A stretch of DNA of 64,000 nt from Mycolicibacterium komanii (GCF_001050035.1 NZ_CVTA01000017.1:1-64000), one strand, 5' to 3'; positions 1 to 10,333 are shown, counted from the stretch's first letter. Numbers and translations: made by a program. The notes: generated by a model from the letters alone, not told the origin.

Positions 1-765
1 GATCCGAACGCACCGGCCCCCGCGCCTGGCGATCCCGGCCGGGTGGACTCGGCCGCAGGCGGCATGAGCTATGTCGTGCCGGCGGGATGGAAGGTCGCGG
101 ACTCGACGCAGCTGTCCTACGGCCAGGCCCTGCTGACCAAGATCGCTCCCGAGGGCGCCGAACCACCCAACGACACAAGCATCCTGCTCGGCCGGCTCGA
201 CCTGAAGCTGTTCGCCGGCGCCGAGACGGACAACACCAAGGCCGCCCAACGGTTGGCGTCCGACATGGGCGAGTTCTTCATGCCGTTCCCCGGCACCCGA
301 ATCAATCACGAGACCGCCGAACTCGACGTCGACGGCATGCCGGGCGTCGCGTCGTACTACGAGGTGAAGTTCACCGACACGAACAAGCCGAACGGTCAGA
401 TCTGGGCCGGTGTCGTCGGCAATCCGGTCGAACCCGGCACGCCGCGCGGTCAGCGCACACCCGAGCGGTGGTTCGTGGTCTGGCTCGGCACCGCGAATAA
501 CCCTGTGCCGAAGGAAGAAGCGGTCACGCTGGCCAACTCGATCCGGCCGTACACCCCGCCGGCGGCCCCGGCGGCACCGCCCGCCGACCCGAACGCACCG
601 GCGGCACCGCCGGCGGATCCGAACGCACCGCCGCCCCCGCCCGCCGACCCGAACGCACCGGCGGCTCCGCCCGCGGATCCCAACGCGCCCGCGCCGCGGC
701 CCGAGGTCGGCGTGCCCGTCCCGGTCGCGCCGGAGAACGCGCCGGGGATGACGCCTCCGGCCTGA
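1..765 (+). CDS. apa: Alanine/proline-rich secreted antigen Apa (3' part)
   Basis: The frame is open from base 1, so the gene is cut by the window edge and its signal peptide is missing. The visible part starts in a Pro/Ala linker ([11 protein letters not shown]), followed by the globular Apa domain: FxxPAGW-type start (YVVPAGWKV), [36 protein letters not shown] and [14 protein letters not shown], all of which I recognise from the mycobacterial fibronectin-attachment/Apa family. The C-terminus is a Pro-rich tail with four 10-residue AP(A/P)(A/P)PPADPN repeats. Apa is a secreted, mannosylated cell-surface adhesin in M. tuberculosis; glycosylation here is an inference from the family and the Pro/Ala tails. 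A GC-rich hairpin follows the stop. Confidence 0.93.
   Translation, partial: DPNAPAPAPGDPGRVDSAAGGMSYVVPAGWKVADSTQLSYGQALLTKIAPEGAEPPNDTSILLGRLDLKLFAGAETDNTKAAQRLASDMGEFFMPFPGTRINHETAELDVDGMPGVASYYEVKFTDTNKPNGQIWAGVVGNPVEPGTPRGQRTPERWFVVWLGTANNPVPKEEAVTLANSIRPYTPPAAPAAPPADPNAPAAPPADPNAPPPPPADPNAPAAPPADPNAPAPRPEVGVPVPVAPENAPGMTPPA
565..684 (+). repeat. Four 30-bp in-frame tandem repeats in apa
   Basis: Four consecutive 30-bp units encode AP(A/P)(A/P)PPADPN in the C-terminal tail of Apa. The third unit carries PP in place of AA. Being a multiple of three, copy-number change keeps the frame, so the tail length can vary between strains. Confidence 0.85.
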
Positions 766-785
766 CAAAAGCTGCGCGCCCAACG

Positions 786-841
786 TGACGGCCCGCGCGG
801 GAAGTGCGGTGGCAGCCGCGAACCGCGCGGGCAGCTGTCAC
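786..841. terminator. Bidirectional GC-rich terminator hairpin
   Basis: Arms GCCCGCGCGG (791-800) and CCGCGCGGGC (823-832) are perfect complements, with TGAC/GTCA outside them adding pairing after a small bulge. It sits between the convergent ends of apa (765) and the next leftward gene (862). There is no U-tract, which is usual for mycobacterial terminators. Confidence 0.6.
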
Positions 842-861
842 CCGGTGCTCGCCGCGCAGCG

Positions 862-1152
862 CTAAACGCTCGCGCAGACCGACGGTGCGAACGGAACTGG
901 AATCGGTACGCACACCCCGACGGAGAAGTAAGGCGTGATGTCCCCGTTCCACGCCGGCGGGGGCGGTGGTGGTGGCGGTGGAGGAGCGGGCGCTGGCGCG
1001 GCGACGACGCAGGTATTCGAGAGCGCGTCGTAGACGGTCCCCATTCCGCACTCTGCGGCCGTGGCGAACCCGGGAGGCGAGACAACCGCTGCCCCGAACG
1101 GCATGAGAGCAATCGGCACTGTTGCTGCCCACCGATGATTGATGCCTCGCAT
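862..1152 (-). CDS. Small secreted protein with polyproline stretch
   Basis: A 96-residue protein with an N-terminal signal-like segment (MRGINHRW, then a hydrophobic run to about residue 32 ending FATAAE). It is followed by a short cysteine-containing part (CGMGTVYDALSNTC), a run of about ten prolines and a C-terminal hydrophobic part with two more cysteines (GVCVPIPVPFAPSVCASV). A GGGGAG ribosome-binding sequence lies about 7 bases before the ATG. Four cysteines in a secreted protein suggest two disulfides. I do not recognise a function. It is convergent with apa and next to another small secreted gene. Confidence 0.6.
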   Translation of the reverse strand: MRGINHRWAATVPIALMPFGAAVVSPPGFATAAECGMGTVYDALSNTCVVAAPAPAPPPPPPPPPPAWNGDITPYFSVGVCVPIPVPFAPSVCASV

Positions 1153-1248
1153 GCGGGCTCCCCTCGGATCGTCCCCCGACCCTTGTCTTCGGAGTCTAGG
1201 ACGGCCGGGGCCGCAGAAACAGGGGAATTTGACGCGATCGTCAGGCTC

Positions 1249-1503
1249 TCAGGGCCCCACCCACGGCGGCTGACCGTTGAGGTTGTTCACGTTCACCGTG
1301 AAGCACGGGAGGTTGCCGCCAAAGCCGAGAACACCCACCGTTTGGCAACGCTGAAAGTTACCGTCCGCCGCTATCGGGCCGTCACAGATTTGTCCGCCGC
1401 CCCACGGCGTCCACCCCGACTGACAACCCGCATGGGCCGGAGTGGCAAAAGCGACACCGCCGGCCACTAACGTTCCAATCGCCAGTGCGACAACTGATTT
1501 CAT
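1249..1503 (-). CDS. CDGP-domain secreted protein
   Basis: An 84-residue protein with a clear signal peptide ([20 protein letters not shown], cleavage about AHAG) and a small mature part holding GGQICDGPI, the CDGP signature of a mycobacterial family of exported proteins. The four mature cysteines probably form disulfides. An AGGAGAAGGTGAGGA stretch directly upstream of the ATG is a strong ribosome-binding region. Exported, function unknown. Confidence 0.7.
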   Translation of the reverse strand: MKSVVALAIGTLVAGGVAFATPAHAGCQSGWTPWGGGQICDGPIAADGNFQRCQTVGVLGFGGNLPCFTVNVNNLNGQPPWVGP

Positions 1504-1707
1504 TCCTCACCTTCTCCTAGGCAGCGCCGGTGCCCGGCACAGCATTGTCAGCATCCGGTTAGTTGGTCTATCGATTCCACGATATTTGTTTGTTATGGGA
1601 GGGTGCTGAGATCTTCCTCACGCGCCGACGGCTCCGGTGGTTGTGTACTTACGCGACGGGATCGAGGCGGGGTGGTGCGCCCGACTCGACGGGGCGACGA
1701 TGTGGTG

Positions 1708-2724
1708 GTGAGCACTTCCACCATGACCGCCTGGCAGGTTCGACATCCGGGACCGATCGACACCCGGCCCCTGCAGCGCGCGGAGGTCGAGATCCCGAGG
1801 CCGGCAGCGGGCGAGCTTCTGGTCGCGGTGCGGGCATGTGGCGTGTGCCGCACCGATCTTCACGTCGCCGAGGGCGATCTGCCGGTGCACCGGCCGCAGG
1901 TGGTGCCGGGCCACGAGGTCGTGGGCGAGGTCGTCGAGGTGGCGGAGGGCGCGGGTGAGGAGTTCTCCGTCGGCGACCGCGTCGGCATCGCGTGGTTGCG
2001 CCATACCTGTGGGCGGTGCCGGTACTGCGTCAGGGGCGACGAGAACCTCTGCCCGGAGTCGCGCTACACGGGCTGGGACGCCGACGGTGGGTATGCGGAA
2101 TTCGCCACCGTCCCAGCGGCATACGCGCTTCCGCTACCGGACGGCTATTCCGACACCGAACTGGCGCCGCTGTTGTGCGCGGGCATCATCGGTTATCGCG
2201 CGTTGATGCGCGCGGACCTGCCGCCCGGTGGGCGGTTGGGGATCTACGGTTTCGGCGGCAGTGCGCATCTGACCGCTCAGGTGGCGATCGCGCAGGGCGC
2301 GGAGGTCCACGTGATGACCCGCGGGGAGAAGGCGCGAGACCTCGCGCTGGACCTCGGCGCGGCCTCGGCGCAGGGCGCCGACGATCGCCCGCCCGTCGAC
2401 CTCGATGCCGCGATCCTCTTCGCGCCCGTCGGAGAGCTCGTCCTGCCCGCGCTCGAAGCCCTCGATCGCGGTGGCACGCTGGCGATTGCGGGCATCCACC
2501 TCTCCGACATCCCGACGCTGAACTACCAGCGCCACCTGTTCCAGGAGCGTCAGGTCAGGTCGGTCACCGCGAACACCCGGGCCGACGCGCGCGCCTTCCT
2601 GGCCTTCGCGGGCGACCACCACATCGACGTGACGAGCCCGCCATACCCGCTCGACCGCGCGGACGCCGCGCTGGGCGACCTCGCGTCCGGCCGCGTCTCG
2701 GGGGCCGCCGTACTGATCGTCTAG
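1708..2724 (+). CDS. adhA: Zinc-dependent alcohol dehydrogenase (AdhA type)
   Basis: A medium-chain zinc alcohol dehydrogenase of about 338 residues. Catalytic zinc ligands are visible as CGVCRTDLH (Cys44) and PGHE (His69/Glu70), and the structural zinc loop as four cysteines in [15 protein letters not shown] (about 101, 104, 107, 115). A Rossmann nucleotide-binding segment ([15 protein letters not shown]) follows. It should oxidise alcohols or reduce aldehydes with NAD(H). Upstream in-frame codons reach 1603, but similarity begins at [10 protein letters not shown], so a GTG at 1705/1708 or ATG at 1723 is likelier. The position two genes after apa matches adhA (Rv1862) from memory. Its stop shares CTAG with the convergent neighbour. 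Confidence 0.85.
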   Translation: MSTSTMTAWQVRHPGPIDTRPLQRAEVEIPRPAAGELLVAVRACGVCRTDLHVAEGDLPVHRPQVVPGHEVVGEVVEVAEGAGEEFSVGDRVGIAWLRHTCGRCRYCVRGDENLCPESRYTGWDADGGYAEFATVPAAYALPLPDGYSDTELAPLLCAGIIGYRALMRADLPPGGRLGIYGFGGSAHLTAQVAIAQGAEVHVMTRGEKARDLALDLGAASAQGADDRPPVDLDAAILFAPVGELVLPALEALDRGGTLAIAGIHLSDIPTLNYQRHLFQERQVRSVTANTRADARAFLAFAGDHHIDVTSPPYPLDRADAALGDLASGRVSGAAVLIV

Positions 2725-3197
2725 AGCTCGGCCAGCGCCGCGCGCAGCCGGCCCTCGAGATCCCCACGGCCGTACCGGTATAGGGGACCGGTGCCGTCCG
2801 CGAGGAGCAGGCGCAGCCGTGCCATACCCCGCGCGCCGACGGGCCGAGGGGAGTGCAGGCGCAACGTGATCTCGTCGATCAGATCCTCGGCGGCGGCGAT
2901 GTTCGACGTGTGCAACGGCACCCGCGACGACATCAACGGGCCGTGCCCCCGGGCGTCGCGCACGATGCGCCGCAACGACCTGGCCACCGCGTCACGTTCG
3001 GCGGTCGACGTCAGCCGGGCGCAGTGCGCGGCGTATGCACCGCCGGCGGGTGTGCCGCCGCCGACTGCCGCCAGCCGGTCGAACTTGCTCGCCCGCAGCC
3101 TCGCCGCCATCCGCCCCCGGAGTGACGGCGCCGGTGCGGCGGATCCGGCGGCCGTCGAACGGGTCAAGAGCGTCTGCGAATTCTGGGTGTCCGACAT
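2721..3197 (-). CDS. Conserved hypothetical protein
   Basis: A 158-residue Arg/Ala-rich soluble protein beginning [11 protein letters not shown]. An in-frame start further upstream (3254) exists, but the ATG at 3197 has AAGGA six bases before it. No signal peptide, membrane segment or catalytic motif is visible; the middle is mainly helical and contains [17 protein letters not shown] and a C-terminal [17 protein letters not shown]. It is transcribed divergently from the CGNR regulator and convergently with adhA, sharing a CTAG stop overlap. Function unknown. Confidence 0.55.
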   Translation of the reverse strand: MSDTQNSQTLLTRSTAAGSAAPAPSLRGRMAARLRASKFDRLAAVGGGTPAGGAYAAHCARLTSTAERDAVARSLRRIVRDARGHGPLMSSRVPLHTSNIAAAEDLIDEITLRLHSPRPVGARGMARLRLLLADGTGPLYRYGRGDLEGRLRAALAEL

Positions 3198-3304
3198 TTC
3201 GATCCTTGGGTTGGAAGCGGATGGTGTGACCACTAAACAACTTATAACGGTCATGCATGACCAGTCAAGTTGAAATAGGGGTCATGCAAAGCTAGGCTGC
3301 CTAT

Positions 3305-3880
3305 ATGACTACGGAGTGGCTCGGGGATCAGGAGACCAAGCCGGCGCCGCCGCGGCTGGCCCTCATCCAGAGCCTGGTCAACACGGCGGAGCTGCCGTCG
3401 GGTCCCGATCGGCTCGCCGATCCGGACGACGCACAGCCGTGGCTGCGCGAGCACGGCCTGCTCGATGCCGGGGCTACCGTCGACGCCGCTGACCTCGAGG
3501 TGCTGCGCGGTGTGCGCGAGGCCCTGCGCGCGATGCTCGTCCACAATGCGGGCGGCCCACCGCCGACGGCTGAGGACCTGGCCCCGCTGCGCACCACGGC
3601 GGGTGGCGCCGCGCGCGCCGATCTGGACGACCTCGGGCGGGTGCGGCTTTCTGCGGTGGGCACTTCGTTGCACGACCGCATGACCGAACTGCTACTGGCG
3701 ATACACGACGCGCAGCGCGACGGCACCTGGTCGCTGCTCAAGGCCTGCGCCAACGAGGAATGCCAGTGGGCGTTCTACGACCGCTCCCGTAACCACGGCG
3801 GCACGTGGTGCAGCATGGCGACCTGCGGCAACAAGCTCAAGAACAGGGAGTTCCGCGCCCGCAAGCGCGCGTCGCACTGA
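3305..3880 (+). CDS. CGNR zinc-finger transcriptional regulator (ABATE domain)
   Basis: A 191-residue protein with the two-part CGNR architecture: an N-terminal helical ABATE domain (LALIQSLVNTAELP...WLREHGLL...LRGVREALRAML) and a C-terminal zinc finger C-x4-C...C-x4-C (CANEECQWAFYD, then WCSMATCGNKLKNREFRAR), with the signature CGN followed by a basic helix. The family is thought to act as stress-linked transcription regulators. It is divergent from the hypothetical gene at 2721-3197; its target is not visible. Confidence 0.85.
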   Translation: MTTEWLGDQETKPAPPRLALIQSLVNTAELPSGPDRLADPDDAQPWLREHGLLDAGATVDAADLEVLRGVREALRAMLVHNAGGPPPTAEDLAPLRTTAGGAARADLDDLGRVRLSAVGTSLHDRMTELLLAIHDAQRDGTWSLLKACANEECQWAFYDRSRNHGGTWCSMATCGNKLKNREFRARKRASH

Positions 3881-3882
3881 CG

Positions 3883-4644
3883 TCAGCTCAGGTGCCACAC
3901 CAACGCGGCGGCCAACGCGCCGAGCCCGTTCAGCGACCAGTGCAGGGCGATCGGCGCGATCAGGCTGCCGCTGCGCCGACGCAGCCAGGTGAAGACGAAG
4001 CCCGCGACGCCGGTGGCGATCACCGCCAGCGTCACGCCCGCAACCGTGCCCAGCAGGCCGCCGCCGAAGATGCGGGTGAAGCCGACGTTGCTGCTGGTCA
4101 GGCCCAGCGAGGTGGCGATGTGCCAGAGGCCGAACAGCAGGGAGCCGCCCGCAGCGACACCGCGGAAACCCCAGGCGCGGTTGAGCGCCCCGTGCAGCAC
4201 GCCCCGGAAGGCGAGCTCCTCGGGGATCACGGTCTGCAGCGGGATGATGACCATCGACGCGATGAGGGCGCCCGAGATCGTCGCGTAGTTGTTGTTCATG
4301 AACATCGGCCGCGTCCACGGCAGCAACGCGCCGATCGCGATGACCGACAGAACCAACGCGACGGCACCCACCGCGTAGCCGGTTCCGGACTTCCAGTGGT
4401 CGCGGCCCAGCCCGAGTTCGGCCCACCCGAGCCCGCGCGACCGGACCAGGACGAGCAGGCCCACCGCCGCGGCCGGAACCGTCGCCACGCTGGCCCATGG
4501 CGTGGTGAAGTGCGCGATCACATTCGTCAGCGCCAAGACCACCACGACCACCGCGATGTCGACGTAGGTGCGGAAGTGGTGCAGCGCGGAAAGCTGTTCG
4601 ACCAGCGGATGCGGGCGGTCGGCTAGGACGGCTTGGTCGGACAC
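3883..4644 (-). CDS. CPBP-family intramembrane metalloprotease
   Basis: A 253-residue multi-pass membrane protein with the CPBP (CAAX protease/bacteriocin-processing) motifs: PEELAFRG (EExxxR), FGLWH (FxxxH) and HWSLN near the end. These form the intramembrane metal site in the family. The first part has several hydrophobic segments. GTG at 4644 is chosen because earlier in-frame starts would overlap the end of the phosphoketolase gene, which lies 11 bases upstream on the same strand. In mycobacteria substrates are unknown. Position matches the Rv1863c membrane protein from memory. Confidence 0.8.
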   Translation of the reverse strand: MSDQAVLADRPHPLVEQLSALHHFRTYVDIAVVVVVLALTNVIAHFTTPWASVATVPAAAVGLLVLVRSRGLGWAELGLGRDHWKSGTGYAVGAVALVLSVIAIGALLPWTRPMFMNNNYATISGALIASMVIIPLQTVIPEELAFRGVLHGALNRAWGFRGVAAGGSLLFGLWHIATSLGLTSSNVGFTRIFGGGLLGTVAGVTLAVIATGVAGFVFTWLRRRSGSLIAPIALHWSLNGLGALAAALVWHLS

Positions 4645-4655
4645 GAAAATCCAGT

Positions 4656-7082
4656 CTAGCGATCGTGCTCGCCGAGGGTGTCCTGCGACAGCGACGGCCC
4701 CCGGTAGTCCGGGTCCCACGTCCACCCCGAGATCGCCGGATCGTCCTCCCCGTGCTCGCGGGTGTAGCGCCGGGCCGCGAGGCGGGCGTCGGCCATCTCC
4801 TGCCGCAGCACCGCCGCGCTGCTGCCCAGTCCCTCGACCCGGTCGATGACGTCCATCACGAGGTGGAAACGGTCGAGGTCGTTGAGCATCACCATGTCGA
4901 ACGGCGTGGTCGTCGTGCCGCGCTCCTTGAACCCGCGCACGTGCAGCTGCGCGTGGTTGGTGTGGCGGTAGGTCAGGCGGTGGATCAGCCAGGGATACCC
5001 GTGATAGGCGAAGATGATCGGCTTGTCCCTGGTGAAAATCGAGTCGAAGTCGCGCTCGGACAGGCCGTGCGGATGTTCGGACTCGGGCTGCAACCGCATG
5101 ATGTCGACGACGTTGACCACCCGCACGCCCAGCTCGGGCAACCGCCTGCGCAGGATGTCGGCAGCGGCCACGGTTTCCAGCGTCGGAATGTCACCGGCGC
5201 AGGCGAGCACCACGTCCGGATCGCCCGCGGCGTTGCTCGCCCATTCCCAGATACCGAGGCCGCGGGTGCAGTGCGCGATCGCCGACTCCATGTCCAGGTA
5301 GGTCAGCGCCGGTTGCTTCCCCGCGACGATCACGTTGACGTAGTCGCGGCTGCGCAGGCAGTGGTCGGCCACCGACAGCAGCGTGTTCGCGTCCGGCGGA
5401 AGGTAGACCCGGACGACCTCGGGCCGCTTGTTGGCGACGTGGTCGATGAACCCGGGATCCTGGTGCGATGCGCCGTTGTGGTCCTGGCGCCAGACGTGGG
5501 ACGTCAGAAGGTAATTCAGCGATGCTATCGGTGCGCGCCAGGACAGCTCCCGGCTGCTGTTGAGCCACTTGGCGTGCTGGTTGAGCATCGAGTCGACGAT
5601 GTGGACGAACGCCTCGTAGCAGTTGAACAGCCCGTGCCTGCCGCTCAGCAGGTAGCCCTCGAGCCAGCCCTGGCAGAGGTGTTCGGAGAGCACCTCCATC
5701 ACCCGGCCCTCGGGGCCGAGGTTCTCGTCGTCGGGCGTCAGCTCGGCCATCCAGGCCTTGTCGGTGGCCTCGAGGGTGGCCGCCAGTCGGTTGGATGCGG
5801 TCTCGTCGGGGCCCATCAGCCGGAACCGGTCCGGGTTGCGCGTGATGACGTCGCGCAGGAACGTGCCGAGCACCCGCGTTGCCTCGGCCGATTCGGAGGC
5901 CGGTTTGTCAACGGGGACGGCGTAGTCGGTGAACGGCGGCAGGTCCAGGTCCCTGAGCAGGAGCCCGCCGTTGGCGTGCGGGTTGGCGCTCATCCGCCGC
6001 TGTCCGCGCGGGGCGATTGCGCGCAGTTCGGGTCGCAGCACACCGTCCTCGTCGAACAACTCCTCGGGCCGGTAGCTGCGCAGCCACGCCTCGAGCTGGG
6101 TGCGGTGTTCGGGGTTGGTGTGGGTTTGCGACAGTGGAACCTGGTGCGAGCGCCACGTGCCCTCCACCTTCTTGCCGTCGACCTCGCGGGGTCCGGTCCA
6201 GCCCTTCGGGGTGCGCAGCACGATCATCGGCCACAACGGGCGGCCGGGTTCGCGGTCCAGGCGAGCGGCGCGCTGGATCGCGGCGATCTGGTCGAAGGCC
6301 TCGTCGAACGCCGTGGCCAGCTGCTGATGCACGTTGGCGGGATCGTCTCCGGCCACAGTGATCGGCCGGTAGCCGTAGCCGAACATCAGCGACTCGAGTT
6401 CCTCCTGCGGTATCCGCGCGAGCACCGTCGGGTTGGCGATCTTGTAGCTGTTCAGATGCAGGATCGGCAGCACCGCGCCGTCGGTGACCGGGTTGAGGAA
6501 CTTGTTCGAATGCCAACTGGCCGCCAGCGGTCCGGTCTCGGCCTCGCCGTCGCCGACGACACAGGCGACCACCAGATCGGGGTTGTCGAACGCCGCACCG
6601 TACGCGTGCACCAGCGCGTAGCCGAGCTCACCGCCCTCGTGGATGGAGCCGGGGGTCTCGGCGGCGACATGGCTGGGGATGCCGCCGGGAAACGAGAACT
6701 GGCGGAACAGCTTTCGCAGCCCATCGGTGTCCTCGGGGATCGCCGAGTACACCTCGCTGTACGTGCCTTCCAGGTAGGCGTTCGCGACCAGTCCCGGGCC
6801 CCCGTGGCCAGGGCCGGTGATGTAGATGACGTTGACGTCGCGTTCCCGGATGACGCGGTTCAGGTGCGCGTAGACCAGGTTGAGGCCGGGGGTGGTGCCC
6901 CAGTGGCCGAGCAGGCGCGGCTTGACGTGTTCGGGGGCCAGCGGCTCGCGCAGCAGCGGGTTGTCCAGCAGATAGATCTGGCCGACCGACAGGTAGTTCG
7001 CGGCGCGCCAGTAGGCGTCGATCAGATCGAGTTCATCGGCGGACAGCGTGGGGGACAGTGCCTGGGCAGTCATCTGACTCAT
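4656..7082 (-). CDS. xfp: Phosphoketolase (xylulose-5-P / fructose-6-P)
   Basis: An 808-residue thiamine-diphosphate enzyme that splits xylulose 5-phosphate (and/or fructose 6-phosphate) with phosphate to acetyl phosphate plus a triose or tetrose phosphate. Visible hallmarks are [22 protein letters not shown], the ThDP-binding [14 protein letters not shown] (about residue 165), [22 protein letters not shown], and [15 protein letters not shown] in the C-terminal half. The length is typical of the family. Several in-frame starts lie close together (7112, 7085, 7082, 7073); [11 protein letters not shown] at 7082 is preferred but no strong ribosome-binding site decides it. Divergent from the LLM operon; CPBP gene follows closely. 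Confidence 0.93.
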   Translation of the reverse strand: MSQMTAQALSPTLSADELDLIDAYWRAANYLSVGQIYLLDNPLLREPLAPEHVKPRLLGHWGTTPGLNLVYAHLNRVIRERDVNVIYITGPGHGGPGLVANAYLEGTYSEVYSAIPEDTDGLRKLFRQFSFPGGIPSHVAAETPGSIHEGGELGYALVHAYGAAFDNPDLVVACVVGDGEAETGPLAASWHSNKFLNPVTDGAVLPILHLNSYKIANPTVLARIPQEELESLMFGYGYRPITVAGDDPANVHQQLATAFDEAFDQIAAIQRAARLDREPGRPLWPMIVLRTPKGWTGPREVDGKKVEGTWRSHQVPLSQTHTNPEHRTQLEAWLRSYRPEELFDEDGVLRPELRAIAPRGQRRMSANPHANGGLLLRDLDLPPFTDYAVPVDKPASESAEATRVLGTFLRDVITRNPDRFRLMGPDETASNRLAATLEATDKAWMAELTPDDENLGPEGRVMEVLSEHLCQGWLEGYLLSGRHGLFNCYEAFVHIVDSMLNQHAKWLNSSRELSWRAPIASLNYLLTSHVWRQDHNGASHQDPGFIDHVANKRPEVVRVYLPPDANTLLSVADHCLRSRDYVNVIVAGKQPALTYLDMESAIAHCTRGLGIWEWASNAAGDPDVVLACAGDIPTLETVAAADILRRRLPELGVRVVNVVDIMRLQPESEHPHGLSERDFDSIFTRDKPIIFAYHGYPWLIHRLTYRHTNHAQLHVRGFKERGTTTTPFDMVMLNDLDRFHLVMDVIDRVEGLGSSAAVLRQEMADARLAARRYTREHGEDDPAISGWTWDPDYRGPSLSQDTLGEHDR

Positions 7083-7157
7083 CATCGTCGGGGCGGGTGA
7101 ACGAGGTGCCAATCCTGTACCCGATGCGTGTGAACCTACCCATTAGCCTGTTCTTCC

Positions 7158-8033
7158 GTGTTGGGATTCGCGGTGCCGCAGTTCGGGGAGTCCGCCCGGG
7201 CCGACCTTGCGCGCTACGCCGCCACCGCCGAGAGCCTCGGCGCGGACAGCCTGTGGGTGGGCGACCGCCTGCTGACGCCGGTGAACCCGAGCGTCGGCTA
7301 CGCGGGTCAAGACACCATCCCCGAACAGTTCCGCGCCGGCCTGGATCCGTTCATCGCGCTGGCGGTGGCCGCCACGGCGACGACCCGCGTCCGGTTGGGC
7401 AGCAGCGTGTTCGTCGCACCGTGGTATCCGCCGGTGCAGCTGGGCCGTCAGCTGACCGCAATCGACGTGGTCAGTGGGGGCAGGCTCGTTCCCGGCTTCG
7501 GCATCGGGTGGTCACCGGAGGAGTTCTCGGCCGCCGGCGCCCCGTTCCGCGGCCGGGGAGCCCAGCTCGACGAGCTGCTCGACGCCCTCGAGGGGCTGTG
7601 GACGACGAACCCGGTGCAGCACGACGGAAAGCGGTGGTCGATCCCGTCGTCGTGGGTGGACCTCAAACCGGTCCAGCAGCCGCGCCCGCCGATCTACCTC
7701 GCTGCGTTCACCCCGGCGAGCCTGCGGCGCGTGGGACGGCGCGCTGACGGCTGGCTGCCGGCCGTGCAGGTGCCCGGCGGTGTCGCGCCCGAGATGCTCG
7801 CGCTGCTGCGCCGCACCATCGATGACGCCGCCCGCGAGGCGGGCCGGGACCCGTCGGCGATTCACACCTGGGTGCGGATCAACGTCGCGGCGAGCACGCC
7901 TGTCGACGCGGTCGCCGAGGCGGTGCAAACGCTGGCTGACGCCGGATACCCCGATGTCTTCGTCGACCTGATGTACGTGGCGACCGACACCGACGACCAT
8001 CTGCGGTGGGCCGAGGAACTGCTGGCGGCATGA
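7158..8033 (+). CDS. LLM-class F420-dependent oxidoreductase
   Basis: A 291-residue luciferase-like TIM-barrel oxidoreductase. Family features include AESLGADSLWVGDRLL, TTRVRLGSSVFVAPWYPPVQLGRQL, GRLVPGFGIGWSPEEF and ADGWLPAVQV, typical of mycobacterial F420-dependent LLM proteins rather than FMN luciferases (F420 use is inferred). The start is GTG. The end overlaps the next gene by four bases (ATGA), so it is probably co-translated with the CoA-transferase and thiolase-like genes and may reduce or oxidise an intermediate of the same acyl-CoA pathway. Confidence 0.85.
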   Translation: MLGFAVPQFGESARADLARYAATAESLGADSLWVGDRLLTPVNPSVGYAGQDTIPEQFRAGLDPFIALAVAATATTRVRLGSSVFVAPWYPPVQLGRQLTAIDVVSGGRLVPGFGIGWSPEEFSAAGAPFRGRGAQLDELLDALEGLWTTNPVQHDGKRWSIPSSWVDLKPVQQPRPPIYLAAFTPASLRRVGRRADGWLPAVQVPGGVAPEMLALLRRTIDDAAREAGRDPSAIHTWVRINVAASTPVDAVAEAVQTLADAGYPDVFVDLMYVATDTDDHLRWAEELLAA

Positions 8034-10333
8034 GCGACGCACTGCTGGCATCCGTACGGGTGCTCGATCTCGGCGGCGCCGAATCCGACGGGGTGAGCCG
8101 GCTCTACGCCGACCTCGGCGCCGACGTGCTGAAGATCGAACCGCCCGGCGGGCGTTCGGACCGACGGGCGTTGCCGACCGTGGCGGCGGCCAGCGTGCCG
8201 TTTCTGCTGAACAACGCGAACAAGCGGTGCGCGGTTCTCGACCCCGCCGATCCAAATGACCGGCAGGCGCTGTGGAACCTGGCGAGCTCCGCCGACATCG
8301 TCGTCGACGGTGGAAGACCAGGCGGCGCAGCTGAATTCGGGATGTCGTGCGATGCGTTGGCGCAGCGGTACGGCCACCTCGTCGTGCTGTCGGTCACCGA
8401 CTTCGGCACCGACGGGCCCTACGCCTCGTGGCAGGCCACCGACCCGGTCTTGTACGCACTGTCGACGGCGTTGTCCCGTACCGGGCCTACCACCGGCACG
8501 CCCGTGCTACCGCCGATCGGCCTGGCGTCGGGAACCGCCGCCGTTCAAGCGGCGTGGGCGGCACTGGCCGCCTACTATCGCCGGTTACGCACCGGCACAG
8601 GCGATTACATCGACTTCTCCCGGTTCGAGGCGGTACTTCAGTCGTTGGATCCGCCGTTCGGATCCGAAGGGCAGGCCGCCGTCGGGATCAAGAAGACCAC
8701 CGAGATCTGGCGCGGCAGGCCGCGTAACCAGAACATCTATCCGATCTTCACCTGCAAGGACGGCCGCGTACGGATCTGCCTGCTGTCGCCCCGTCAGTGG
8801 CGGGCCATGCGCGCCTGGCTCGGCGAGCCCGAGCAGTTCGCCGATCCGAAGTTCGAGACGATCGCGGCGCGGTACGCGGCATCGCGTGAACTCAACGCAC
8901 TGATCGGTGATTTCGTCGCCGCGCAGACGATGGACACCCTGGTCGCCGAGGGTCAGGAGCGGGGGGTCCCGATCGCGGCGGTACTCACACCCACGGAGGC
9001 GTTGGCCTCCGAGCACTTCCGGTCGGTCGGTGCGCTGACCACCGCGACGTTCGCCCCCGACACACAGGTCGTCGCGCCCGTGGGGCCGTTCGTCGTCGAC
9101 GGCCGGCATCGCGGTCTGCAGCGGCCGGCGCCGGACGGGGGAGCCGACGAACCCGCCTGGGCGACAACGCCATCGGAGTATCGGCGACCTGCGACCCCGG
9201 TGCAGCGTCCCTTCGAGGGGATGCGCATCCTCGATCTCGGAGTCATCGTCGCCGGGGGTGAACTCGGCAGGCTGTTCGCCGACCTCGGCGCCGAGGTGAT
9301 CAAAATCGAAAGCGCCGCCTATCCCGACGGGCTGCGACAGGCCCCGCCCGGTCAGGTGATGAGCAGATCCTGGGCGCTGACCCATCGCAACGAGAAGAGC
9401 CTGGGCCTCGATCTGCGGTCGGCCGCCGGCGCCGAGCTGTTTTCCCGCCTGGTCACCGACGCCGATGCCGTTTTCGCGAACTTCAAGCCGGGAACGCTTG
9501 CGTCACTGGGGTTCTCCTACGACCGGCTGCGCGAATTGAATCCACGCATCGTGTTGGCGGAGAGCAGCGCCTTCGGTGCAGGCGGGCCGTGGAGCGCGCG
9601 GATGGGATACGGACCGCTGGTGCGCGCCACCACCGGGGTCACGTCGCTGTGGGCGTCCGCCGACGGCGAGTTCTACGACGCGACGACGATCTTCCCGGAC
9701 CACGTGTCGGCGCGGCTCACGGCGATCGCGGCGTTGGGCGCAGTCATCCGGCGCGACCGCACGGGGCAGCCCGCACGGGTGCACGTCTCGCAGGCCGAGG
9801 CCGCGGTCAGTCAGCTGGCGGCGCGCTATGTCGCCGAAGCGGCGCGCGAGGCGGGTCTGCCCGTCGTCGATGGCACCGCCGAACATCGCGTATACCCGTG
9901 TGCCGGTGACGACGAGTGGTGTGTGATCTCGCTGCAATCGGATGCCGACCGCGCCGCGTTGAACTCGCTGACCGGCGGCGTCGACACCGCGGAGTGGACC
10001 CGCGTCCGCGACAAGACGGCGGTGGCACGCGCACTCCAGCAAGCCGGCGTCGCGGCCGCCCCGATGAACCGCGCCGTCGACGTGCCTGCCGACCCGCAGG
10101 TGTGTTTCCGAAAGCTGTACTCCGACATGGAGCATCCGCTGTTCGACGCGCCGATGCTCAGCGAGACACGGCCCGCGCCGTACACGAACATCCCGCCCGC
10201 ACGGCTGTTTCCCGCGCCGATGCCGGGGGAGCACACCCGAGAGATCTGTCAGCAGATCCTCGGCATTTCCATTGAGGACACCGATCGGCTCATCGCCGAC
10301 GGCACACTTTTCGCCTATCGAGAGAGGCCGTGA
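8030..10333 (+). CDS. Double-domain CaiB/BaiF (class III) CoA-transferase
   Basis: A 767-residue protein made of two complete type III CoA-transferase units in tandem: the first opens with VRVLDLGGAESDGVSRLYADLGADVLKIEPPGG (near residue 8 on), the second with MRILDLGVIVAGGELGRLFADLGAEVIKIES (about residue 398 on). Class III enzymes move CoA between carboxylic acids through an aspartyl mixed anhydride; normally they are homodimers of interlaced single units, so a fused dimer is plausible. From memory the M. tuberculosis counterpart (Rv1866) has the same doubled size. It overlaps both neighbours by 1-4 bases. Substrate not known. Confidence 0.85.
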   Translation: MSDALLASVRVLDLGGAESDGVSRLYADLGADVLKIEPPGGRSDRRALPTVAAASVPFLLNNANKRCAVLDPADPNDRQALWNLASSADIVVDGGRPGGAAEFGMSCDALAQRYGHLVVLSVTDFGTDGPYASWQATDPVLYALSTALSRTGPTTGTPVLPPIGLASGTAAVQAAWAALAAYYRRLRTGTGDYIDFSRFEAVLQSLDPPFGSEGQAAVGIKKTTEIWRGRPRNQNIYPIFTCKDGRVRICLLSPRQWRAMRAWLGEPEQFADPKFETIAARYAASRELNALIGDFVAAQTMDTLVAEGQERGVPIAAVLTPTEALASEHFRSVGALTTATFAPDTQVVAPVGPFVVDGRHRGLQRPAPDGGADEPAWATTPSEYRRPATPVQRPFEGMRILDLGVIVAGGELGRLFADLGAEVIKIESAAYPDGLRQAPPGQVMSRSWALTHRNEKSLGLDLRSAAGAELFSRLVTDADAVFANFKPGTLASLGFSYDRLRELNPRIVLAESSAFGAGGPWSARMGYGPLVRATTGVTSLWASADGEFYDATTIFPDHVSARLTAIAALGAVIRRDRTGQPARVHVSQAEAAVSQLAARYVAEAAREAGLPVVDGTAEHRVYPCAGDDEWCVISLQSDADRAALNSLTGGVDTAEWTRVRDKTAVARALQQAGVAAAPMNRAVDVPADPQVCFRKLYSDMEHPLFDAPMLSETRPAPYTNIPPARLFPAPMPGEHTREICQQILGISIEDTDRLIADGTLFAYRERP

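Noticed and set aside
565..684. Short tandem repeats considered as a CRISPR array.
   Set aside because: Units are contiguous, have no spacers, and encode the Apa proline-rich tail.
4665..7100. An 811-codon open frame opposite the phosphoketolase gene.
   Set aside because: High GC and codon bias create long antisense frames. Its translation has no recognisable domain and the minus strand encodes a full phosphoketolase.
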